Positions 11,399 through 24,800 of a stretch of DNA of 64,000 nucleotides are shown here, one piece after another (positions within the stretch are counted from its first letter, which is position 1; each line of letters opens with the position of its first letter). Under the pieces are notes generated by a model that was not told the DNA's origin, searched no databases, and saw only the letters and a list, made by a program, of their open reading frames with translations. Origin of the DNA: Antedon mediterranea (lineage: Eukaryota > Echinodermata > Crinoidea > Comatulida > Antedonidae); assembly GCF_964355755.1 (NCBI RefSeq), contig NC_092680.1:20747001-20811000 (forward strand). The letters run 5' to 3'. Position numbers and translations under genes: made by a program.

Positions 11399-12709
11399 GT
11401 AGGCTAGGCCTTTTATTATTAGATAGTCTGTTTCTTTACCTAATTTATTAGGTGATCCATAACCATTTAAACGGTTTAGACTCTACTTCAGTAATGTGGA
11501 GTTTCTAAAATAATATTAACTTTTATAGAATTTTTAAGATCGAATATTTTGTTCACAGATGTTTACAACTGAGCAGCATGCATTACGTAACTAGTTTATG
11601 ACGTAATTAGGGAAAATCCCTCTGCTGTACTTTTTGAAAAACAAACAAATATATAATAATAATAACAATTATCTCGCATCTTCCTCTTCTATTTTATTGA
11701 AATTCATCTCTAGACTGTAAAAGTATTTTATAAATCTATATTATTAATGCCATTAAAAAACATCAATGTTCACTTTTTACATAAACTTATTCAATTACAA
11801 TTATGCCTATCAATCTAATAATTCGTATAAATATCAGCATTGGTACAACATTTAAAACAAATTGTACTGTACCTATTTAATTATAGTTTTTTTTCTAAAT
11901 TAACATTTTAAATTAATAATGGGTTTTCATAATTGTTCTATTTTAAGTATGTACTTTAGGAAAGTTAAGTAAATAACTCTAATTGTAAGACCATGATGTC
12001 GATAGGTAATGTGACAGGAACTTATAAGATACAATCAGATACCACTCGATCATGCTAAGGAAATTTTTTTTTTACTGTATGAAAAAAAACTATAAAATCA
12101 GTAAAGTCAGAATAGCATTATTTATTCATTTAAATATACTGAATTTACAGGCAAACAAATTCTAAATAGCCTGCTGAAATACTAACAATTCATTTTTAAG
12201 TGGTAAAAGCAAGGAAATCTGTGAGATATAGGCCAACAAAAAGAAGCAAAATTGAACAAATATACATGCTTTACAAATTGAAATAAGACAATTTTAGTAC
12301 AAATTTAAAACTCAAGAAAGACATCACTACAGTAGGAACAAACAAGAAGGAAAAAAAAAAGAAATTGATATTATTAGAAATTGATATTATTTGAATTTGA
12401 TAAATACAGTTAATCTGAGCACTAAACAACAAGAATACTATCACAATTTATAACAATATAATAAATCATGGATTATTCATTAATCCATCAATAAATCTTG
12501 TACATTTTTCAGTCAAAAAAATTACTAAGGAATATTAATTTACTCTTATAGGCCACTTACATTTTATCATGTGACCCACAATTGTACAATTAAATGATAG
12601 GAATCTAGGTGTCATATAAACATGTATTGATATTCAGTAGTCTGAAGCATCTTGCTTTAATGTAGGTACAAAATTAATTTAATGTTTTAATTTAGGTTCT
12701 GAATTAAAG
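11399..12709. other. Gene-free AT-rich stretch
   Basis: About 1.3 kb of AT-rich sequence upstream of CHD1L copy 1 with no open frame, splice-bounded exon or clear repeat family. It should contain the CHD1L copy 1 promoter, but I see no TATA box or strong element that I could place. Confidence 0.5.
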
Positions 12710-14328
12710 CAGGGGTGGCGCCAGGATCTTCCCGACGCGGGGGCTACATTCCCCGACGAGGGGGCTATGCGAGCGAAGCGAGCATCACTAGGCTGGGGGC
12801 CAGGGGGCCGCCAAGGGGCCCGGTGGGGGTCCAGGGGGCGAAGCCCCCGGAAGCAACGCGTTCTAACGTCATTTGAGGTCATTTTAATCATATTTAGGGT
12901 AGCCATTTTTTCCATTTTTTATAATGCATAAATAAAATACTGCGTGCAAATAAACGATGCGCGATGACTGTTTAAATCCATATTTTTCAATTTAAAAAAT
13001 AAAAGTTCAAAGAAAATTTAGAAAAATAGAGTTGGAGGTCCCGGAAATTGGACTTATTATACTTCAAAACATGAAACAAAATATATAAGTCCCTATCACG
13101 GTTGTGACTGAGCTAAGAAAAATAGAGATGTTAGGTCCCGGAAAATGCACTTCTTGTACTTCGAAATATGACCAGCTTTATTGTTTGGGCTGAGCTAAGA
13201 AACTGTTTAAAACTAGAGCAGCAGGTCTTCAAAAAATTGCATTTTATACTTTGGAAACATCAGGCCTAGAGGCTTAAAAAACGCAAGCGTAGACCTTTTT
13301 CAGTCGGGGAAATAAGTTTATTCCTCCCAAGTGTATGCGTGCGTACCATCTGGACTTCCGAGTGGTGAGAAATTCATGACATACAGGACATTGAAAATGT
13401 AATAACTTAGCTATAATAAGATGTTGGCTAAGCGAAAATGGCATGTTTTTTTTGTTTAGTAATGGATGAAAAATTTATTTTAGGTGCCCCACGGTACAGA
13501 AGGTTACTTGTAAATTAAAAAATTGGTGAACATACGAACAATTAACATAATTCGTTTTTGCTGTAGTGTGTAGCGTACGTCGACGCAGTACACGACGTAA
13601 CCGTCAGTAAACTTCGCCTGGAAAATAACTACAGTACACATTTTGGTCCCTGGATGGAACATGATATCACCCGTTTCGACCCAACGTTGAACGATTCGTA
13701 CAAAGGGATACCGCCAGACAAGTGCGAACCTAGCTATTGTTTAGTAGTAAGTTAGATCGCTGGCAATAATGGATGCATATAAAGTGCATAATATCACTCT
13801 GACGTACTCTCACAGTCAATGAAACGTCGTGGTTTCCTAGGCGCTGAAACTTGCTACGAAGTGAACGCGAACGCTTTTTACTGTATATTATATTCCCCAA
13901 CAAAAGTACCCGTGTTCCCTTCGGTAACCGTCGGTAAACTTCGCCTGGAAAATAACTACATTACACATTTTGGTCCCTGGATGGAACTTGATATCACGCG
14001 TCTCGACCCAACGTTGAACGATTCGTACAAAGGGATACCGCCAGACAAGTGCGAACCTAGCTATTGTTTAGTAGTAAGTTAGATCGCTGGCAATAATGAA
14101 TGCATATAAAGTGCATAATATCACTCTGACGTACTCTCACGGTCAATGAAACGGGGTCGCAGTTTTCTAGGCTCTGAAGCTAGCTACGAAGTGAACGCGA
14201 ACGCTTTTTACTGTATATTATATTCCCCGACAAAAAGTACCCGTGTTCCCCGACGGGGGGGCTAGGCTCCCCGACGAGGGGGCTAGAGCCCCCGTAGGCC
14301 CCCCCCCCCCCCGCTGGCGCCACCACTG
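12710..14328. mobile_element. Non-autonomous hAT DNA transposon
   Basis: The left end is CAGGGGTGGCGCCAG and the right end, reversed, is CAGTGGTGGCGCCAG. An exact 8-bp target duplication AATTAAAG flanks it (12702-12709 and 14329-14336). These are hAT hallmarks. The ends are GC- and CpG-rich with GGGGGCGAAGCCCCC-type words, while the middle is ordinary AT-rich sequence. It contains an imperfect internal duplication of about 320 bp (about 13570-13850 and 13915-14150). No transposase is visible. Confidence 0.9.
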
Positions 14329-14336
14329 AATTAAAG

Positions 14337-15059
14337 GCACACATTCTGTTGCCTGAAAAGTCTTGCTAATTATGTCCAATGTTATTTTCTTATGTACTGC
14401 ATTTGAGTATTCATGAATACTCTAGTGGGAACCAAGCTTTAGTCTAAAGTTTGATGCAACTTTAACATTAAGGAGTAAAAAATGATAGTGAACTTACATA
14501 GAGATCCAATGAGATAATCGTAAAAACAAAACTACTATGTACAATGTTGTAATAAGGAAAAACATTGAATCAATTGTGGTCTAATAGTTTGGATTTCCAG
14601 TTCTATTTCTGTGTAGCATATTTATTTATATTACTCTATGGTTGGTCAAGTTATGATTGGGCCTGGGTGCTAAACTACACATGTCATCTCTTAATTTCAA
14701 TGTGGTGACTTCTGGGTGATTTAAACAGAAAATAACCTATAGATACAATACCAACTGTCAATTACCAAGACAATTTGGTCTAAATCAAAAACCTCTACTT
14801 TCACCTATATACAACATTTATAACAACAAAATATCAATTATCAGGGTATAATGCCTCTACCTTTATATTACGTAGGCCTCTGTGTCCAAAACAATCTGCA
14901 CAGAAGTATATAGAGTATTATGGAGTGGAGAAGATATCACAAATCTTTAAACAGCGAATCTTCAAAAGGTTGTCTGAAAATTATTAAAATAAGAACCAAA
15001 CACGTTAACCACTTGATACGTGGTTCCCTAAACTTATTTGGTAATAGTTCAAATCGGAT
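14337..15059. other. 3' flank of ROCO copy A, shared with copy B
   Basis: This segment aligns by eye with 44450-45440 downstream of ROCO copy B (shared blocks GAGATCCAATGAGATAATC and GGTTGGTCAAGTTATGATTG). It contains one copy (about 14731-14768) of the 37-bp unit that is repeated about 15 times in the copy B flank. It is probably 3' UTR or downstream sequence, with no convincing ORF. Confidence 0.6.
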
Positions 15060-15845
15060 CTATTCTAACTTTCCTGCAGCAACTGTCATCTTGTTCAAAT
15101 TCAAATATTCTTTATTCATCCTCAATCATGAAAATATACAACAACAATATATGAGAACAAAAAAAGGTGAAAGGGAAACACATAAAAACTCAAAAGAGCT
15201 TGATTAGTTGTGTCCCCCTATGTCCCTAACTAACCTAAAAAACTAAAACATAAATAATAAAAAAGCTAAATCCTGCAACAAGTATTATTTTTAAAATTAT
15301 TTGTAAAATGATAATAAATGTTCTTTAAACAATGATTTAAATATATATATTGATTTGGTACTTTGTAGTTCGTCTTCATCTTATTCTTTTTCAAAGTTTT
15401 AACAAATGATTGCAATTTATTCTTCCCTTAGAATGCCCCTTTCTTCAAGATCTAGTATCACAGTCCACTGGTTGTCACGTTGTTTCCTAGAAACATCATT
15501 TAGATGAATGAGCTTTGTTACATTGTCTTGGGAAAAGCATTTTGCCGAAATCTATCGGCTTCTGTCGATACGTAATTGTAACATTTGTTACATGATGGTC
15601 GTATTCATCAAACGCGTTCTTAAGATATTTGTTAGCCTCAAGAGCACCTTGGGTACCGGTGACATTGCTGATATCGATAAGAACTTTAAAGTTGGTAGTG
15701 GTAAGATAGCCAGCCTGTTTCAACAAATTACTCCATGGTGGTATCAGCCTTCTGTAGAGCATTGTAAGGTGTTATCAGATCTTTTCACAACACCTTCATC
15801 ATATCAAGTGAGTCATGCTCATCATACCAATTGTCTGAATTTATG
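15060..15845 (-). pseudogene. ROCO copy A: broken last DED exon (DED-b)
   Basis: Matches the intact exon of copy B (46187-45661) but is damaged in four ways. Its first ~45 bp and acceptor are missing or changed near 15835. A 5-bp loss after the TTME codons gives a stop. One extra T near 15535 shifts the frame after DFGK. A 279-bp retroelement interrupts it at 15097-15375. The protein of copy A probably ends early or in this wreck. Confidence 0.8.
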
Positions 15846-18800
15846 ATGTGATTCTGTATAAAAACAATACTTAATATATTAACATGATATTGTAGACATT
15901 GGTACACGAACGAGTAAGTAACAATCTATGTAGTTATTTTACTTAATATAAATATCGTTACCTCCAAAAATCCTCAATGACACTAACTCTGACTTCGACT
16001 CTGACTTTGGCACTTACTCATGCTTTGGCTTTAGCTTTGGCACTGGCACCGACGTCTTTAGTTCTGGCTTTGGCACTGACTCTGGCTTTGGCGCTGGCAC
16101 TGGCTTTAGATCTGACTCTGGTTTTGGCACTGACTCTGGCCTTGGCGCTGGCACCGGCTTTAGCTCTGACTCTCGCTTGGGCACTGACTCTGGCTTTGGC
16201 GCTGGCACTGGCTTTAGCTCTGATTCTCGCTTTAGCACTGACTCTGGCCTTGGCGCTGGCACCAGCTTTAGCTCTGACTCTCGCTTTGGCACTGACTCTC
16301 GCCTTGGTTTTAGCATTGGCTTTGGCGCTGGCACTGGCTTTAGCTCTCGCTTTGGCACTGACTCTGGCCTTGGCTTTAGCCTTGGTTTTGGCGCTGGCAC
16401 CGGCTTTAGATCTGACTCTGGCTTTGGCACTGACTCTGGCCTTGGCGCTGGCACCGGCTTTAGCTCTGACTCTGGCTTTGGCACCAACTCTGACTCTAGA
16501 TCTGATGCTGGCAATGATCCTAGCTTTGGTACTGGTTCTTTAGTAGGGCCTATATAATGCAATAACACAATACTAGCATTAGTATAGTTTTATTTTGATT
16601 GATAATGATGAATAGTGATGACAATGATTGAGAAATAATTATGATGAAGTAGTGACGAAGATAAAGCATAACAGCCTAACGATACCTAACTATCCATAGC
16701 TTTCTTTCTACATGGAACAGAAATAAAATATTATAATACAAAATTAAATACTTACATAAAATATTTCTTGCTTTCTTTCCAATACGTGCTGCAAACGCAC
16801 TTAATTTGGATGGTTCATCCTCAAGCTGTAATTCACTTTCCAAGTTAAAAACCACGTCCCACATGTTTTGAAAACCAAATCTTCGTAGTCCATAATAAGC
16901 AATGACATCTTGTAACTCCTTTTGTCCCACTTCGTTCAATGCCGTAAACAATCGCTTCCGGTAAGAGGATAACTTATCACCAGTACATTTGACGTTGTTA
17001 TCTTTCATATACTGCTTTACCTGATCTACAGCAAGCTGCAAACCTGATAATTCGGCAACCTCAAACAGGATGGTGACGTCATTAGGTTTGATTTCACAGT
17101 GGTCATGGAGTATATTGAACAAATCAGTTGCTATGAAATCAGTACCTGTGAGGTATGCTCTAGGAATAACATCAAACAAGCAACATTTTAGCCAAAGGTA
17201 TCTTTCCCCATCATAGTGTTTGCCAAGATTATATTTGAGGTTGTTGAACTTGGTTTGTAAGTCTGACATTTCACTAGATGTTGGTTTGGTCTGAGATTCT
17301 TCAGACAACTCTGTACAAAGACAAAATATAAGAAAATTATTTTCAACAAATAGTATTATTATGACACTAACACTGGAAATAATACAATTACAACAATATC
17401 AGGTCAATTGTAGAATTGAATTATGAATACCAGGAACCACACAAGATGAGAAAATAGGTGAAGGCAATTACACAGGATTAAGATGTTGTGGTATGTCTGT
17501 ATATGCATATATGCTGTAAAAACCAACATATAAATTCAATACACATTATTGGTACAACCATGGACCTATTATAGGTCAAAGGTACAACTATGATTATATA
17601 AAAAATAAACACTGTGCATAAATTGATGGTATAAGAGCAAAGAACTGGTACAAGTTCTTATCTTGTCAAGTATCTTGTTCCTTAGTTAACGTTGGTGCAA
17701 ATTAAAACAAAAGATTGTATATTTGTAAGATGAGGTTTCTTTCTTTAGAAAATAATTATAACAAAAATGTAATTATAACAAAGCTGGTTAAGACAACGAT
17801 AAAGCAAAAACAACACTTAATATATTAACATGATATAGTTTAAATTGGGAAATACAACGAACGAATAAGTAACAATCTATATATTTATTTTACTATATAA
17901 AAATATCGTTACCTCCAAATACCCTCAATGACACTGACTCTAGCTTTGACGCTGACTCCGACTCTAACGCTGGCAACGACTCTGGCTTTGGTACTGGTTC
18001 TTTAGTAGGACCTATATAATGTAATAACAAAATACTAGCATTAGTATAGTTTTTATTTTGATTGATAATGATGAATAGTGATGACAACGATTGAGATATA
18101 ATTATGATGAAGTAATGATGATGATAAAGCATAAAAGTCCAACTTACCAGTTGAAAAAAAGTGTTTGATGTGAGCAGTATCCATAGCTTTCTTTCTTCCA
18201 CATGGAACAGAATCATTTTGCAAACACTTATCAAGATCAATTAAGTGATGCTCATATGGTTCACAAGCAGTGCATAACACACGTAGATTGTAGCCAATGC
18301 CCTTGTAGATATTGCAAACAGTTTTCAGTTGCTCCTGCAGGTAGTTTAGAACCTAAAACATGGATTGACATTTAATTTTTGGTAAATTTATTTTTATTCA
18401 TTTTGTGTTATTTAAAACATATTTTTACAGGATAAAAATAATTCAGAAATATGGTAGTTTTCAATATGGTCCTGTTTAAAGTCATAACTAAAACAAATGT
18501 ACTATTTGTTTGTTATTTTGTTTAAATGTAATAATCTAATATTGATTACCTCTATGCAGACACTAGGTTGTGGTTCAGATATCAACTTTCGTTGAATTTC
18601 ATCAGCTTCTGTACCAACACGACGCTTGATTTTATTCCAGCGTGATATTTCAAGCTATTAAGGAAGATATTTATTTAATAACAAACTCATCAGATTTAAT
18701 TGCTAATAATACACGATTTAATTTATTTTGCACCGTTTGTACATTATTATGACCATACTAAGAAAGTAAAAGTGTGCAAAATAGACAGAGAGCAAATTGC

Positions 18801-21800
18801 ATACACTACATTTCAACAATTTTATAATATTGAAATACAAAATACTAAATCTTGAACTATAATATAATCTTTTTTTGATCAGGCGTTGAATGCAAATTTT
18901 ACAAGATTTTTCTAGTTGTCTTTTAATGATTTTTTCTAGTTGTTGTGTTTATTTAATATTTTATTACTATATAATTTACATTTAATTTTACATATATATA
19001 TATATATACATTTAGTTTTTATATATGTAAAATTGCCTGTATTTCTTTTATTGAATAAAAATATACCTTAAATAATAATAATGAATGAAATCTGTAATTT
19101 ATTTCATACCTTTAATGCGTATGGTTTTTCCTTTTCATGGTTAATTTTGACAGAACCTAAACTGACAGTGTGATTACTAAATTTGAAATCACTACGATTC
19201 CGGAACACTTCTGATTCATCACTACCCTTTTCAGTCATCAATTCGAGGAATGCAACAACCAAAGTGTTGTACACAGCGTCAGGAAGAAAGTCTGTCGGAG
19301 TCAGATAAATTGATACCGTTTGTGCGTCATCTGCTGTGACTTTCAGAATGTCTTTTTTGTCAACTTTCATTCGGCAAGGAACCAGGAATACCCGATTACC
19401 TTCTTCAATTCCCTGTTAATATAAACATCACAATTACACATAAATTGGTACAAGTGATTAGTAAGAGCTTGATCAAAGAAACCGTTAAAAGTTTATAGTA
19501 TTTACCAACCTTTCTCCTCTCAAAGAGCAAACGAAAAACTTTCATCAATTCTACAAAGACATCAAAGAGATCTTCATCTTCGTTTCTCCACAAATAACGT
19601 AGTAACTTTTCCTCAAGAACCCCTTCATTGCTCAGCTTTTCCCATAGCATCTGTAATTGCTTCCGATCTTCTGCTTCATTCTGTGCACAAAAAACACAGT
19701 AAATATAGAACAACTGATATATTAAAGCAACCAATATAATACCAAGTTTCAAAACTATAGAAGGCTACATTATTCTGGGTCATATTATTTTACTCTAATG
19801 TGAAATCTAGTATTATATATAATATTCCATGCCTATTATATATACCTACCACCTCAATAGTTGGCGTAACTACTGTGATAACTTTAGTCAAAATTTGAAT
19901 CATCCAGCAAAGATTTGTTATCACAATGTCTCTTAATTTCTCATTATTCCTGGTATACATGATTATTCCAGTGTCATTCAGATACGTTATCACAGTGGTG
20001 AGCACATGTTCGGATATTCCACATTGAGTTGCCATCTCAGATACCTAATACAGAATTAACATTTTATTATAATGGTATTACACGAAATTCACTCGACAAA
20101 TAATAAAACAGGAAAGTACTAGTTTAGTACAGTAATAGTAGTTACTGCAACTACAAGTCACTGTATTGGAAATATTATACCAGCTGCTCACGACCGTGTT
20201 AAAATGTTTGATTATAATTATTCACTTTCTAAAGTAAACATTCAGAGTACACATACAACAATTTGAAATGACAGGATACTCTAATTTGCACATATTGCTT
20301 CAAATTATCCTAAAATGGCATTTGTTTAAAAACGTTTGTATATATACTGCTAATCTGATTTACATCTGCCTATGTTTACATGAAAACCAAATTCATTCAA
20401 CCCTTACCTCTTTCAAGGTAATGTACAATCTTGTTTTTCCAATTATTTGCAACTTTTCCTGCAAATTAACCCACTTTACAGGAACTTTCTCCACCATTGC
20501 TTTCATGTATCTACCAACGTTTCGTTTAAGTTTTTCAATACCTTCATGTGACTTTAAAGTGTTATCCACCATGTACATTTCACGATCTACATGCTTGGCA
20601 TACGGCATTCCTTTCATTGCATCAAACATCTGCATGAACATCCCCTCAGCCTTTATTTGATGAAATTGTATAATCATAACATTACTAATTAATAAAGTAT
20701 GTTTCTTTTCTTTCTTATACTACAAATTTGTTCAGTTTTATTGAATAGTTATATAAATGTATACTACAGTTATTACCTTTATCTGTTTTTCTGTTGGTGT
20801 TCCTGACAATTTGTCCATATGTGTAGCAATCAAACAGATTGGAGGTGACTCTATGCTCTTGTCATCAACCAAAATGGGATTTCCTAAATCATGTTGTAAC
20901 ACAGTATGTTCATAGATGGACCTTATCCAGAACAAATTCATGTCCAAATTGGTCATTCCGAGTGAATCCTGAAATCAAAATCAAATTGTAATTTAAAGTT
21001 TACTAACATTATAACTATAATCAATACCAAGTTATGTTTTAAATTAAACAATTGACTGTGAATAAATTTGACTTACTATTGACGAATCTCGTGGATTAGC
21101 TAATTCATTCAAGTTGTTCGTAACACAAAATGCCACACAATACGACACTTTATTTGTGAGGAAAAACTAAAAAAACACAAAAGGCTAATAATGACCATAT
21201 AATTTTTCCAGTTGGAATTTAAGATTCATTGTAGTTATCTGTGAATGTCAAAATGGTCAAAATGTTATACATTGATGTGGGTTTATTTGTAGTAATTACA
21301 TTACATTGTTTGTTGATAATATTTCCATATATTATTTAAACTTAAGAAGTTAACAAATGAAATTAGTCTTATCAACAGTATACCCATAAAGGCCAACTCA
21401 GACAGCATCGTACAATGAGGCCTGACGAGAAAATTAAACATTTTTAATGTTTTCCCAACAATCTAAAAACTATGCTCGACGCTATATGAAGACAACTCGT
21501 CAGGCCTCGTCTCGTCAACTCAGACAGAACCAATGAGTCAAGACCTTTGGTTGGGCCTTAAGAAGGAAGCAAATGATACACTTTATTTAACTATACGCAT
21601 AAGAAAGAAGCAAAAGATGCACATCTAGTTTTAAATATGATTTTACAACACAAATTATCCCAAAATAAAAATAAACATACCCTGTGTGTTATGTAGTAGT
21701 CTAGTTGACCAGCGTAGTCCCATATAGTAGTTATGTCACTCACATCTACTTTTCCTGTTGCCTTTGTAAAACCTTTCCATGCAATATTCACAACTTTAGC

Positions 21801-24800
21801 CCAGATTGTGCCATTGCCTTTTAAACACAATAAAAAAAATCACTATGGTAATATTGCTTGATCAACCTAAATCTGCATATATAAAAAATAATAACATTCT
21901 AATGTTTTAGTATGTGCTTACCTTCATCTAATTCCTTTTCTAATGCATTTGCACGAATTTGCTTGGATAGTTCAACACCTTTAATACAAAGCAAGAAAAA
22001 TGAAACATGTATATTTATAGATCAACAATATTTAAAAATGAAATACATGTTTAAATACATTCTAACATTGTTCTATCATTCTGAACAATGCTTTGTTAGT
22101 TTGTTTGATGTAACTCACCATCTACATCTTTCACTTTTTTCCACTCTCTACAATCCTTCTTTGTTGCTTGAAACACTGTAGTTGTTACGATACCATCGGT
22201 TGATGGCTCTCTGGAATTGAAGCTAATATAACAATGTATAGTAAAGTTAAACATAATTAAAGAATATTCAAGACTGAAACATATATTATTTACTGAAAAA
22301 CAGAAATTATAAAAAAATTAAAAAGGCAATCCTAGCTAGCATAGGTTTACTTTTATACAACTATGCACTTGAGTAAAAAGTTAATACAAAAAATCATCTA
22401 ATAATAATGTTTAAAATACAAAAATACTAATATTAAACAGGATTTTACAGTTTCTAAGTTTTCAATAATTCTGTCTGAAAATTCAATTCAATTCAACAGG
22501 GAATAATGTTTTTGAATAAGCAAACAGGCTTTCTTTTCAAAGTACTATTGATACATTACTACAACAAATACTTATCGATTTTTTCAGGGAAGAGTGACAA
22601 TAATTTTAGTATTCCCTGGTTATCTATTACCTTTCACCAAGCATAGCCTTTACACAACTAGTCTTGCCAGCACCTTCTTTCCCAAGAAACATACATCTTG
22701 AATTCACAACTGCAATTTCACCATTTTGAAGCTCATATTTGTATATTTTAATAGCATATTTACCCTTGGAATATATCTCTGCTGGAACTAATATTTCTAA
22801 TAAAAAAATATTATTATAACACTTTCAAAATGTCAAATTTCAAATTCATTTTTTATTTGTTTTCATACATACCCTCTTACAAGCTAATAATATTAACATC
22901 TAAATAGACATTGATAAATAATTTAATTTTTGTCAAAGATGTATTGTTCCCCCCAAAACATGAAAAATGAAGACTTTGAATAAGCCATTATCCAGTTATA
23001 ATAAAGTTATTCAAATTCGTGGAGATAAAAAGAACAAAAATAATAATAATTTCACATAACAGGCAAAATAATGTTTGACCGACAATTATGACTATTTTTG
23101 GCTTTCAAGTAGGCTACTGTAAATCAATATTTTTTTCGATCCAAATTTTGGTCAAAGTGAACTAGCATATTTACCATTGGAATATACTGCTGGAATTAAT
23201 AAATGTAATATAAAAATATCAAAATTTTAAACAATTTCAAATATTGTTATTGTTCATAAATAACCTCCTACAAGTTAAAAATAACAAAGTAAGGCATCAC
23301 TTACTGTCAAAGTCAAATTTTAAAATCTTCTTTCTTTCATCTGGGTATATGTATCTATTATTTTCTAAAACAGTCATTGGTGTATTTCCTTCCTATAAAC
23401 AAATTAATGTTTTAGTTAGTATTAACAAATAATATGAATTGATAATATTTGCTACTGAGCGGTACTATCCAGACACCATTATCAAATAAAAACCATTATC
23501 AATAGTAGACTATGATATCTATAAATGTGAAAGAGACACACATGCTAGTATGCTTCATATACAGACACTACTACTTGATAGACCCTACCATTAAAACAAT
23601 GGTGATTTCATGCACTCTCAAAGTCAGATTAAATAGCAAACTCCTTTATTGTATTTATTTATTATTAATTAATTAATTTTTAAATTTAACAATTCAACGA
23701 CATCAAATGAATAATAATAATTTTAAAACGGATATTGTCACTTTTTAATATATTGGTATCTTTGTTAAACAATAAAAACATATTGGTAAGGTATGGTAGG
23801 GACCCTTTCCAAATCTATTTGTGGTACACCCAAAATATCCATATCTCTTCACACTACAAAGTTGCATATAATGGTGTGTGTAAATTTATTTCTTTTCTAT
23901 TGGAAAGGAAATCGGAGATAAATCGGATAGAACCCATATTATAGTAAGAAGTCTATAAAGGCAATGCGATGATCAAAGGGCAAACTGCTTTTTAGTGAAC
24001 TACCGTAATCAATACATTTTTATATATTTCATGATGTAAATTATGTTATTTGCTAGTTTGTTGTTATTGTATTACAAATAGTTAAAGACTAAAAGTAGAA
24101 CTGAAAAAATCTTTATATAACTATAATAATCATGAAGTTTTAAAAAAAACTAGATAAAATATTTTTCTGACACATTAATAATAATAATACATTTTACTCT
24201 GTTGTGTTAGGTTTACAATATATACTATATATTATTCATATTATGATATTATACCATTCTCAATACAGTAAATAATCCTAATTACAGTATTTTTAATGAT
24301 AAACAAGACACGTGCAGGAAGTGATTAATTGATTATCGTTATCATGAGTGAGAGAAAATATGGCTACAGTTACTGTAACCATATTTTATAGTAAGAATTA
24401 TCTTTGTAACCTTATGAAATGTTATACCTAGTCTTGAAAATAATTTCAATTTGAAATTAGTAAAATTACTTCTTTTTTGTTGATCCACTACAAAAAAAAC
24501 CCAAACAAGTATGTAATAAGTATGTTGAAGTTCGTGTATGTACTGTCACACAGTAATTGTGTATTATTGTAAATAAAACAATTACCTTATTTTGCAATGA
24601 CAATGATGCACCATGCTGTTGTATGAGGAATTTCACTATTTCCAAGGTACAATATATATTTCCCACATACAAATGAAGTGGAGTGTTTCCATCCTTGATA
24701 AACAAAATCATAATCATAAGTTCAACAATATTGATAACAGCTATATAAGTAATTGATAAGTGCTAAATAGACAACCAATAAATGTATAGCAAAACACATC

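Noticed and set aside
15977-16543. Ala/Leu-rich hydrophobic ORF on the plus strand
   Set aside because: Antisense of the Pro/Glu/Lys linker exon, whose minus frame has matching splice borders and phase.
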